Assembly: GCA_022702545.1 (NCBI GenBank)
Contig: JAHRBC010000006.1
Location: 930,001 to 994,000 of the forward strand
From: Phycomyces nitens
Lineage: Eukaryota > Mucoromycota > Mucoromycetes > Mucorales > Phycomycetaceae
Direction of reading: 5' to 3'
DNA: 64,000 nt
The translations under genes and the position numbers were made by a program. Below the pieces are notes generated by a model. That model did no database searches. It saw nothing but the letters and a program-made list of their open reading frames with translations, and was not told where the DNA came from. Below are positions 48,941 through 59,965 of this stretch, in pieces (the stretch's first letter is position 1; each line of letters begins with the position of its first letter).

Positions 48941-49350
48941 TTAATTGACATCTGTGCTGAGCTTCTTAAAGTAATTTTTGAGAAACATTACCCCCTTTGA
49001 ATTAAAGGCTGTGTTTGGCTTGCCCTGTTGCCATGATATTTCGAAAGATGGTGTGCTCTCATTCTCAGATGTTTCTAAAAGGTGGATACTATCCTCGGTA
49101 CTAGAATCACGTAGGAAACCATTACTCGCTGCTTTCACTTCTCCAAGTGAAGTTTGATTCCTAGAAGACCAAAGTGTGCCAAAAGAAAACTCGTTCTCCC
49201 AAAGGATTGTGTCATGTACAAGCACAGATATCTGCTGTATCTAATATAGCTCTTTTCGTGCAAGATACGTGATCTGTTCTCCAATCTTTTTCCTTTTCCT
49301 TTTACATCTATTTCACAGACGTCCAGTAGAGAGAATGGTCCAGTTTTCAT
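48941..49350 (-). CDS. Doubtful small two-exon gene
   Basis: Exons 49350-49306 and 49231-48941 give 111 residues with consistent phase across a 74-nt GTAAAA...GCAG intron. The product begins MKTGPFSLLDVCEID, then has VHDTILWENEFSFGTLW, a Ser/Glu-rich middle (SSTEDSIHLLETSENES), and ends in a Lys/aromatic tail (FLKNYFKKL). Composition is protein-like and better than neighbouring frames, but no family is recognised and no homologue is known to me. Confidence 0.35.
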
Positions 49351-52300
49351 TTTAGTGCTGTTGGCTAACTTCTTTTCCTCTTTTATTTTTTTTTAATTTT
49401 CTCATGGTTCTCGATATGCTATATGATCTATATAGATTGCCAGCAACATATCTATAATAAAACATAATATTTAGCCTGTTGGTCCAGTATAAACTATGTC
49501 TATAAACCAGGATTCATGAAATGTTACGATATTCCGTCCAAGGATTAGTCCACTCATACCCTTACTATGTATACTTTCTCTCTTGGTGGTATCATTTATT
49601 GTATTTTTGTTTAGTATAAATATTCAGCATATTATAATCAATAAAATATTAATTTTCTCAAGGTCACTTTTATTTCTACGTCTCTGGTTGCCAAGCAAGA
49701 CTTATCACTTTTGATAACCCAAAAAAAAGAAGACATGAAACAAAGTATCCAGTTTGCCAAAAAGATGAAACCAAAGCTTGTACCATTTTGCCCATTGTGA
49801 TATAACTCTAGTATTTTGTACATTAAATTCAGCTAAGTACCATGCATCTTTGACATGGGCTTAATGTTTGTTAATGTATTCTATGGATTGCGAATAGTGC
49901 AAGGTTTGTATATACTTACTGAAAATACTGATAGAGTCGGCCACTTCACAATTTTACAGTGTATTTTTTTTTCAGCATCGGCCTCTTTCTTTTTGGTCAT
50001 AGTATGGATTGCACTACCCGAGAACCTGACCAATACCAGAGTGACTTTTTTTTTGGTTGCTCACACAGAAAGCAATGCCATCACAAGTTGTTCTTTTTTA
50101 AGTAGACCAACTTGTTCTCTCTATCCTGGGCTGGATACAAACAAAGAAATCCTGTTGGGAATATACTTTTATAAAAAAAACTATTGTAATAAACGTACAA
50201 ATGCCTTATGGTCTCAACAAACACGAGATCCCAATACATAATACAAAAGCTTTAATCAAATTATTTCATGACAGTACTTTTTTTCACAATCTTTGAAAGA
50301 GGGTTTAGTGAAATTGGAGATGTGGAGAGTTTTTTTCAAGCAAATTAAGGCATGGTGGAGATATTTGATACGTTGGATCATTATATCCTGGTGGTTTTTT
50401 ATTGTTATTATTATTTCCTTGGTATATCTACCATTTCTTGTTCTCTAGCAACAAAGGTAATATTTAAAAGTATAAAAGTAATTTCAACTATTGGGCCAAC
50501 TTCAAATACTACAAGAAACAGAAAATAGATAAGCTTGTTAAGTGTGTTTGGTTGGAATTTTTTTTGGAAATAATTCATATCTTGGTTAGAGTATGAAACA
50601 ATATACAGCGAGATATAAAGGAGTATAGGCAGTCTATAGGGCTTATAGAGGTAACACTGCATATATCTTTAGATCACTATAATGATAACCCACTATTTTC
50701 AATCAATTGTTCTAAACTGGTGGGGTTCCTGTTTGTATGAGCCTTTACTGGAAATAATCTAGGCAGTATTGAGTGCACTGTCAAGGTGAAAATCAAGACT
50801 AATATCGAGTTGTAGTTAAAAGAATTCTACCTTTTTTTTTATCAGATAAGATGACGCGTGATATATAAGCAATAAACCAGTACTTGGTAGAGGTGGTTAA
50901 CTAACTAAAGGTAGTTTAAATGACAAAATAAAGAATCAAAGAATTGGAATCAAATACATAGGCCCAAATATACAGCCAAAGATATAATCTACTGTATACC
51001 AACATTGATACGGTGATCAATCAAACAATACAGAAAGTATTGTGGGTATGGAAATACAACATAATTAATCGAGTGAAGGCAGCCACGACAAAAAATTCTG
51101 TGATGGAGTCGAGAATCATCAATCACATACCAAATGGAAAAGTATAATGGTTCAAAAGGATTTTTATTTTGGTTGAGAGGAGAGTAAAGTAGCCAAATGG
51201 AACATGTCAACTGGAACTTCCAAGTAGTTGACTTTTGCTAGGCTTGATTATAAAATATACAATCAAGGCTAGAACATACAACTAGTGGTATTATTATTAT
51301 TTTTGATAGGCAAGACCCAATATTTGGTGCTATCCTAAAGAGTCCAAAGAGTAAGGGTTGAATTACTTGTGGATAATATCTGATTACTGACGACTGGAAA
51401 GATTGATAGAAATACTTTTAATGTTATATAGAAAATTGTATATTTAAGAGGAAAGGATATAAAGAGAGGCAAAGTAGCGTAATAGTCCAACTGGAACAAA
51501 GGTTTGATCCATAAAACTTCCAATACACATTGTTGTGAGGGTTAAAAATACCAAGATTACTTGCTAGAAAAAAATAACCATTTTTCTCTACTAGTTTCAC
51601 TTGCATTTATTTACAGATAAATATTTTCAATATACCTCTCCTCTCTAAAAAGTGATTCCTGTTTTTTTATATTAGAAAATCAATAAACTTTTGTCTCATT
51701 CAAAAGGCGTGTTTTGTAGCCAACAGTGTTTCATTATTCACTCTAAAAAAAAAGGTTGTTTTTTAGTGGAAATATGATTTTGAAAACTAACCTTGTATAA
51801 ATCCTTGCCAAAAAACTAGAATATAAACCTTTTTTTGCCTAGTGAAATATTGTTGCAAGAAAGCAAACCATGCTAGAGATTGACTTGGAATGGGAAAACC
51901 GTATTTCTAGACGTGTCTTTTTGTATTGTACTCGAGAATCTATTGGATTTCTAGATTGTTGAGCCCAAGATAAAGTGTACGCCTCTTTTATTAAAACATT
52001 TATTTTGCATTATAAATTATCCTCTTGTTGTCTATCATTGACTTGTACCGATATTTGAATACTAAATATCCATAATTGAAATATCACCATTTACATTTAC
52101 ATTTTGGACAGCTCAGGTACTCGATGCCATAAAAGTAAAGTGACAGAATCATCAGAATGGCGGGTCAATCTTTTTTTTATAAGCAAAATGAGAATGGCAG
52201 TCCGGCCCGCATCTCCTGATCGGGGATTCAATATTGCTCATGTAATGAATGTTAGGCTGTGAAGTTATTGCACCTTCCTTTTCAATCTATCAAGGTAAAA

Positions 52301-52376
52301 GCAGTGTGAAAATCCATGCATCCATCTATCCCGTACTCACTCAATAATCCCATGAACCTCTTCATCACCACAACAG
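49351..52376. other. Gene desert, AT-rich
   Basis: About 3 kb. Several frames of 60-128 codons exist but are low-complexity or hydrophobic and show no domain. The portion from about 52190 to 52376, with less extreme composition, should be the uL11 promoter; the CACAACAG directly before the ATG could also be the end of a 5'-UTR intron. Confidence 0.5.
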
Positions 52377-53059
52377 ATGCCTCCCAAGTTTGATCCTTCT
52401 GAGGTTAAGATCATCTACCTTCGCGCCACTGGTAAATCCTTTTTCTGTTTTTTTATTTTTGGGGATCAACCTTTCCAAATGTCGAGAATGTTAATGGGAT
52501 GTAATACTAAAAATCAATTATCAATTTAAAGGTGGTGAGGTTGGTGCTTCTTCTGCCCTCGCTCCCAAGATCGGTCCCCTCGGTTTGTCTCCCAAGAAGG
52601 TCGGAGAAGATATCGCCAAGAACACCAAGGAATGGAAGGGTCTCCGTGTCACCGTTCAGTTGACCATCCAGAACCGTCAGGCTCAGGTCTCCGTCGTTCC
52701 CTCCGCCTCTTCCCTTGTCATCAAGGCCTTGAACGAGCCCCCCAGAGATCGCAAGAAGGAGAAGAACATCAAGCACAGCGGTAACGTTTCCCTCGAGGCT
52801 ATTATCGATGTTGCCCGTACCATGCGCTTCAAGTCCCTTGCTCGTGAGCTCAAGGGTACTGTCAAGGAGATCCTCGGTACCGCCAACTCTGTTGGTTGCA
52901 CCGTTGATGGTCAGAGCCCCAAGGATTTGTGCGATGCCATTGATGCTGGTGAAGTCGAGATTCCCGTAAGTTGAATATACCCGTTGATCGTATTTATTTA
53001 ACCAATTATTAATTATAATTTGTTTGTTTTCTACATGTACATATATATAGGAGAAATAA
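52377..53059 (+). CDS. rpl12: 60S ribosomal protein L12 (uL11)
   Basis: Three exons (52377-52431, 52532-52965, 53051-53059) encode 165 residues, the exact eukaryotic L12 length. It forms part of the large-subunit GTPase stalk base. Diagnostic segments are the N-terminal [20 protein letters not shown], the Pro-rich [20 protein letters not shown], then [18 protein letters not shown] and the C-terminal rRNA-binding part [21 protein letters not shown]. The body is richer in G and C, with strong codon bias (AAG, GTC, ATC), as expected for a highly expressed gene. The last exon carries only GAG AAA TAA after an 85-nt intron. Confidence 0.96.
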
Positions 53060-53657
53060 ATTACGTCTCTTTTTTTTTCTATCGAGCTCGACCGTCAGAA
53101 TTCGGCACAATAAAAGAAATATCAATGACAAAGAACGCATATTTATATTTATATTTTATTTGTTTTTGTGATCTTGTGAAAGTGAATCTCTAAATGAAAG
53201 AGTTGATGGCAAAATGTATCTCTTTTTGCGTTTGCTTTTATATTTATTTAAAAATAAGAGGGGGTGACATGATCTTTGGCAGTCGACGGGTATGGCTTGG
53301 TTTGGAATCCCAAAAGACAATATGCCTTTCAGTTAAGAATCATGAATGGATTAGGAATGTTTGATCTGAACAATCTCTTGGCAGTATTGGGAGTTTTACT
53401 CTTTAAAAAAACAATTCATTGACAATTGCAGTAAAATGCGAATTGTGCAAGCAAATAATACATTTGTTATGTGCAATATTTTTATATATATAAAAAAAGG
53501 GGGTTTAATGGCTTGGCTCTATTCAATGGACAGACAGAAATGCCTATAAAAAGACTACTTATGGAATGAAAGGGGAAAAAAGGGCCTTTCATAAAACATT
53601 TTAATGATCTTGACCTGACTTTTTCTCCTTTTAATATACATATAAATATATCTTATT
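53060..53657. other. Intergenic, uL11 terminator to chitin synthase promoter
   Basis: No reading frame. AT-rich with a TATAAATA immediately before the chitin synthase ATG (53641-53648), probably too close to serve as its TATA box. Confidence 0.5.
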
Positions 53658-56600
53658 ATGACCAACAGCGACCACGCATATCTTTACAATCAGTCGCCAC
53701 ATCTTCAGTCTCATATACGAAACCCATCACCAAAGGTAGTTCCAGCCTCACAACGCCCTGAAGCCTCTGGTCAACCATCGGGCCATTGTACACCCAAATA
53801 CCACTTTAAATATCCACATTTACACCCTTCTTTGGCCATGCAAAATTTCCAGTCTCATCCTCCTGGTGCCTATGCAACTCCAGCACCAAATACAGCTACT
53901 TCTGCCGCACCAACACCTACAATGCAACACTATCTTGCCGACCGAAACCATTTGGGTGAACCTGTTCCTCATGTTTGCCTGCCCACTCCAAATATCACCA
54001 ATAATCATGGCCCAATCCTATATTCTGGCTTTCCTACTCATACCAATTATCCTCCAGGTGGTCCAAGCAGTGTTACTGTATCAAATCTATCTCCCATGAC
54101 ACGGATGGTGGGTGGGTTTGTAGATCCTTCTTTGCCACGAAAGACAACAACCGTCGAACTGGTGAATGGCAACTTGGTCCTGGATTGTCCTGTGCCTGTG
54201 CGTCTGTTGGAAGCAAGTGCACGCAAGGACAAAGAGTTTAGCCAGATGCGCTATACTGCTGTCACATGCGATCCAGACGAATTTGCAACAAGCGGATACA
54301 CTCTACGTCCTCAGTGTATGCAAAGACAGACAGAGCTGTTTATTGTCATGACAATGTACAATGTAAAACATTTCATAGTCCTTGGGTTAAAGAGGCTTAC
54401 AAGTATATATCTTTTTTTTTTAGGAAGACGAGGTTCTGTTTTGCCGGACAATGCATGGTGTGATGAAAAACATTGCCCACCTCTGCTCTCGTTCTCGTTC
54501 ACGGGTATGGAACGCAGAAGGGTGGAAAAAGGTGGTGGTGTGCATTGTGGCAGATGGCCGTCAGAAATGCGACCCTCGTGTCTTGGATGTTCTTACAACA
54601 ATGGGAGTCTATCAAAAGGGTGTGGCCAAGAACATGGTTAATGACAAGCCTGTTCAGGCCCATGTGTATGAAGTAAGTTTTTTTTTTTAAAAAAAAAAGA
54701 CAATCATAGAGTGTCATTTATATATATATCTTTAAACATTGGCTATCCAACCCTCCACACGTCTCCTTACATATACTGCAGTACACCACACAGCTATCTA
54801 TAGATTCAGACATGAAGATCAAGGGCGCTGAAAAGGGAATTGTGCCGGTCCAAACCCTGTTTTGCCTCAAGGAACAAAATGCAAAGAAAATCAATTCTCA
54901 TCGGTGGTTCTTTAATGCCTTTGGAAAGGTCTTGAACCCCAATATCTGTGTGCTTTTGGATGTTGGGACTCGGCCCGGAAACACGTCAATATATCATCTC
55001 TGGAAGGCGTTTGCTACCAATGAAAATGTCGGGGGTGCATGCGGCGAGATCTGTGTGATGAAAGGAACGGCTTGTTTGGATCTATTGAACCCCTTGGTTG
55101 CGGCCCAGAACTTTGAGTACAAGATGTCCAATATTCTTGATAAACCACTCGAGAGCGTGTTTGGATACATCTCTGTATTGCCAGGTGCATTCTCGGCGTA
55201 CCGATACACAGCTTTACAAAACGATGCCTATGGAAATGGCAAGTGATGATATCTTCTTTCTTTTTATTTTATTTTTTGAAAGAAAATGTGGCTAATCTTT
55301 CTACAACAATTCTAGGTCCATTACAGAAATATTTTCTCGGGGAAGGGCATGAAAACAGTGGAGACTCTGATATATTTACAGCTAATATGTACCTTGCTGA
55401 AGATCGAATCTTGTGCTTTGAATTATTGGCCAAGAAGCATCAAAAATGGGTCCTTAAATATGTCCAGAGTGCGTTTGGCGAGACAGACTGTCCTGACCAG
55501 TTGCCTGAATTCATTTCCCAGAGGCGGCGTTGGTTGAATGGCAGTTTCTTTGCGGCTGTATACTCACTCTATCATTTCCAGCGTATCTGGAGTACGGATC
55601 ACACAATGGGAAAAAAACTTGCATTGTCACTCGAATTCGTGTTTAACTTTATCAGCTTGATATTTAGCTGGCTCGGAATGGTAAGAAAACCTTTAATAAA
55701 GTATTGGCTTGTATTTGATGGTTCTTTTTATTTGCAGGCCAATTTTTATCTTACATTCTACTTTGTAACTAAATCGCTTGCAAGCCCAGAAATGGATCCA
55801 TTTGGAGGAGGATGGGGAAATATCATTTTCCAGCTCCTAAGAGGGCTGTACATGTTCCTGATTGTCGTTGCCTTTATTTGCTCAATGGGAAACCGACCTC
55901 AAGGGTAACTTATACTCATATAGTGGCAGACATTGATATTGTCATTAGGTCCAAATGGATGTTTATTATCTCTGTAATGGCATACAGCGTGATTATGGTG
56001 TATACACTCTTTGCAGGTGGGTGGATGTCATACAAGAGTATTAAGCATGGATCAGAGTCAGAGGAATGGAATAAGGGAGGTGCAATGGGAAACCTTTTGA
56101 TCATGATGCAACAATCCAACTTTTGGAATGTGATTGTGTCTCTGGTATCAACCTATGGACTATACATGATCTCCAGCTTGTTGTATATGGATCCTTGGCA
56201 TATGTTTTCCAGCTTTTTGCAGTATCTGCTGTTGCTTCCAACTTATATCAATATCTTGAATGTCTATGCATTCTGCAACACTCACGATGTCAGTTGGGGA
56301 ACCAAAGGAGACAATACAGTGCAAATGGATCTAGGCATAGCCCACACATCAACCAACGAAAAGGGTATCGAGGCCGTTGAAATGGAACTATCATATAATC
56401 CAGACACACTAAATGGGCATTACAACAATGCCCTGGCAAATTTGCAGCAAAAGCCGGAAACAATACGAGAGGTAAGGATGGTTTATTGTAGAAAACCAAC
56501 TAACATGCACAAGAGCCGGCCACCAAAAACAAAACAAGATGATTACTACAAAGGCTTCCGGACTCGTTTGGTCCTTACATGGATAGGCTGCAATGCTCTA

Positions 56601-56792
56601 CTTGTTGCATTAGTGACAAGTGGAAGTCTCCAGTCTTTATTGCCTTCCTATAGTTCAGAGAACTCCAAGTCATACGAAGAAGCGGTTGGGATTGCCTACA
56701 CCGGGTTTATCCTCTGGGCTGTTGCAATTATTGGTGCATTTAGATTCACTGGAAGTTTATTATATCTCATATTACGCTGCTTTCGCTTGTAA
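53658..56792 (+). CDS. Chitin synthase (division 1, class I-III type)
   Basis: Seven exons: 53658-54362, 54424-54672, 54782-55238, 55316-55680, 55738-55904, 55949-56471, 56514-56792. They encode 914 residues, as usual for class I-III enzymes. It links GlcNAc from UDP-GlcNAc into chitin at the plasma membrane. A Pro/Ser/His-rich N-terminal tail (1-150) precedes the chitin synthase N-terminal and catalytic domains: [73 protein letters not shown] and the product-binding QRRRW. Six or seven C-terminal membrane helices follow. Intron 3 starts with GC (GCAAGT at 55239) instead of GT; it is required to restore the conserved GNGPLQKYF. The 42-nt intron 6 has a perfect ACTAAC branch motif but is in frame, so its removal is inferred. 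No myosin motor. Confidence 0.94.
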
Positions 56793-56908
56793 AGAAAATT
56801 TAATTTAAAGTATGTATTAGGATTATCCATGTCTTTCAAGAACCAATCTTTCTTTTTCTTTTTCTTTTTTTTACAAGTTTTCAAACCAATTAAACTCTTG
56901 AGACTATT

Positions 56909-58744
56909 TTATTTAACTCTAGCCCAAGGCTTTCTTCCTACATCAGTCTTTGCATATACATTTACGACACGAATGAAGTTCAACATGGTATATTTGCTAG
57001 GCATCTCCTTTTCAGCAATCTCTTTGAATTCTTGCCTTAGATCGAAAAATCGCTCTGTTATATCGTCTCCCAAGTCAACCTCTTCTGTTTTAAGCAGTTC
57101 AATTGTAAAAGTATCTTTATCCAGAGACTTTGTATTCCCCGACAAGAGGTACCAGTCATGCTTGCCAAGAGAACGATCTGGGTCTGATTCCAACTCTTCG
57201 GGAGCTTCTTCTAGTGGCGGGTCAATGTTATTCTGTCTGATTAATAAAACAGATATCTGATCGTCTGTTCTAATACCGTTTTCGAAACAAAACAAAACAT
57301 TATCGCAATAGAGAGCGTCTAAGCAGGTGTAAGGCATATCAACAATGGTACTTGTTTCGATAGAGAGCCTAGTAATGATCTTTACACCCTCGAGATAGAT
57401 GGTCCTGAGCTTTCTGCAATGATAAGATAGGTAATGCAAAGTGTCCGAGGAAATTCTGGAGTTACTTAGGCTGATTGTCTGTAGTCCGTGCTGCTCTTTG
57501 GTGTTGTATGGGTCAGTGATATCAACTAGATTTGTCTTAATCTTTAGAGTCTGTAAAGCCTTGCAGCGATCAAAGATAAAGTCGAGATGTATGGACGAGA
57601 AACATTTCTCGAGCTCTAGCTCCACAAGACAAGGACAGTACTCAAACTCTGGTATTATGGAGCGTAGGATATTTGTAGGAACGGTGCATTTTACAGACAG
57701 GGTCTCGAGGGTTGATCCAAATGAGCGAGTGTATATACGTATTGCATCTTCAATGAGGCTGCTTTTCTTTGGAGATATGATCAATATATGGCTAAGATTC
57801 TTGATAGACATGGGAATAACTTTGGAGATATTCCAAAACAAGGTGTGTATCTGCTTAAAGTAGCCTGATGTATTTAGATTGATGGTTTCCAAACGAGAAA
57901 ACAGCTCGGAAGAGGTATCCAATGTCTGGATGTCTTCGTCGCTGTCTTGCATGGACTGCATATAGTGCTCGATAGCATCTGACTTTAGGGTACTTAGGTT
58001 TGGATACTTGTGTGCAAAGTAGTACATCCATCGGTAGTTTAGGCGGCCATATATAAGTTTAAAACAAGTCAAGTTCACGGCTGGTTTGACGGTAACAACA
58101 GAGGCCCAGTCTTCTTTGGATAGGGGTTGTATGTCGATAAACAGTGACAGGCTTTTCAGAAGCGGCATATGGCTATGGATCTCTTCAAAATCCTTCATCT
58201 TGAATCCTATTGTTCTCCTTTCCCCGAGCTGAGTGATATTCAAGGTTACAAGATTGGGCAAACAGGGCAGGATCTCGAAAAATTCGTCCTTGGCATCAAA
58301 GTTAACCAGGCCATCCAAATCAATGGCCAGTTCTGACAATGTTTTCCATAGCTTCAAACCCTCTGTCAACCCAAACCCAATGCCCCAAGGACACTTTCTC
58401 GTAATAAACAGATACTGGAGATTCTGAAAGTGAGACTGAATAAAATGAAGCTGACTCGAACTAGTGCCAAGCCTGTCGACCAAGAAGAGTTTACGCGTAT
58501 AATGATTGATCATAGTCGTATTATTATTACTATTGTTATTGTTATTATTGCTATTATTATTATTCTTGGTGATTACGCTGCAAAGGGCCTTTAGTTTTTT
58601 AGGGTTATCGATCTTTAGGGTATGCCACAGTTTCTGCTGGAATGGTGTGGCCCATGTTCTGCAGACCAGACTACAGTGAAGTATGTCCTTTTTTGAAAGA
58701 AAGTCGGCAATGTTGGAAAGGATTTCGAATGGCAATGTCGGCAT
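56909..58744 (-). CDS. F-box/LRR-like protein A
   Basis: Intronless, 611 residues. The F-box lies at the N-terminus: LPFEILSNIADFLSKKDILHCSLVCRTW, shown in part, followed by FQQKLWHTLKI. F-box proteins bring substrates to SCF ubiquitin ligases through Skp1. A poly-Asn tract (about 60-80; KNNNNSNNNNNNSNNN) comes from an in-frame ATT repeat (about 58512-58563). The rest is built of leucine-rich, LRR-like strands (LQYLFITRK, LVTLNITQLG, LETINLNTSG, LVELELEKCF, LQTLKIKTNL, LRTIYLEGV). The C-terminal 100 residues are acidic. It ends 117 bp from the converging chitin synthase and shares its layout with F-box protein B at 59966-61717. Confidence 0.85.
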   Translation of the reverse strand: MPTLPFEILSNIADFLSKKDILHCSLVCRTWATPFQQKLWHTLKIDNPKKLKALCSVITKNNNNSNNNNNNSNNNTTMINHYTRKLFLVDRLGTSSSQLHFIQSHFQNLQYLFITRKCPWGIGFGLTEGLKLWKTLSELAIDLDGLVNFDAKDEFFEILPCLPNLVTLNITQLGERRTIGFKMKDFEEIHSHMPLLKSLSLFIDIQPLSKEDWASVVTVKPAVNLTCFKLIYGRLNYRWMYYFAHKYPNLSTLKSDAIEHYMQSMQDSDEDIQTLDTSSELFSRLETINLNTSGYFKQIHTLFWNISKVIPMSIKNLSHILIISPKKSSLIEDAIRIYTRSFGSTLETLSVKCTVPTNILRSIIPEFEYCPCLVELELEKCFSSIHLDFIFDRCKALQTLKIKTNLVDITDPYNTKEQHGLQTISLSNSRISSDTLHYLSYHCRKLRTIYLEGVKIITRLSIETSTIVDMPYTCLDALYCDNVLFCFENGIRTDDQISVLLIRQNNIDPPLEEAPEELESDPDRSLGKHDWYLLSGNTKSLDKDTFTIELLKTEEVDLGDDITERFFDLRQEFKEIAEKEMPSKYTMLNFIRVVNVYAKTDVGRKPWARVK

Positions 58745-59965
58745 GGTAAAGGATAAAGAGCTCTTTGGTAGGTCTGAGGCCAGTAACAGAAGTTAAATAT
58801 TTCCCAGTGTTTGTTTGGGTATATTACGATACTATTTACCCTGTTACGATTATGTACGCCACAATTGAAAATACCCCTTAAAAAACATATACACCCAGAC
58901 TGTACGATGTATACCAAATGTCAATTGGGATCCTCGATAAAGAACAATAGATATCTAACAAGCCAATATTGACGAGCACTGTTTATAGACTCTTTCTGAA
59001 AGGAGATCTAGAGGACTAGGTTCTATTCACACAGACAGAGAGAGAAAATATTGGTGACAGAAAACAATACTTGGGGATTAATAAAGTATAAGCATGAACC
59101 TATTGGAAGATAAAGACCAGTGTTTGCAAAATCTTTTTTTTTTTAGTATTTCAAGTCTCCAAGCAATGACACTAAAGACCATTTAAATCATAAATGTGGT
59201 ATTTCCTCTTGACCTTTAAGCAGACGTCTCCAAAAAATAATAATAATCAAGATATTGTTCAAAAGTGAAAACTCGACAAAGTCTAGAGCCTTGGAGTGCC
59301 AAGAGAAAGCTTGCTATTATCAGAGAACAAACAGCAGTCCTGCTATGTTTTTGGCACTGGAACGCTATCTAATACATGGATGGCCCCACAGTGTGTATTG
59401 AAACAGACGCTTTTAAATGATTTCCCAACAACAACAAAAAAGTTAAAAAAAATATACATAATACAATATTTTATATTAATGTAATTATTGAAACAAATAT
59501 TGAAACAATTCACAATCATAAACATCTGTTGTCCTTAAACCCTGGATCATGTATTTTGCATTTGACTTGGATTCTGATTGGACTAGAGCCCACAGCTTTA
59601 CTCTGCTGTCAGCCACCTCTTTTGACACCCTTTTATACCTTGTTAAAGTGGGTAGGTGTAGTCCACAGTGTCCTCTAGACCCAGACCAAAGGATATTTTG
59701 GATCGGGAAACCTGGTCTCTATTTATTATTATTATTATTATTATTATTTATTTATTATTATTATTTTCTGGCGTGGTTCTTGCTGTTTGGCTCCGAGAGA
59801 TAGATCGTTTGTTATCTCACGTCACCCCCGTTGGATGACGAATAAAATAAGAGGAACCATTGGCAGGCAAAACTTGACAAGTCTATCCATATTATATATA
59901 TACACATACAAAGCTCTCTGCCCTTGTCTTATTTCATTACTGAATCATTCTAAAGATACACACTC
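58745..59965. other. Divergent intergenic region between the two F-box genes
   Basis: 1.2 kb with no supported gene. It has an (ATT)n microsatellite at 59729-59765 and a TA run near 59889-59900, about 70 bp before the plus-strand F-box gene, that may act as its TATA element. Confidence 0.55.

Noticed and set aside
49855..50241. 128-codon plus-strand frame
   Set aside because: Low-complexity hydrophobic sequence in AT-rich DNA, no domain, no splice context.
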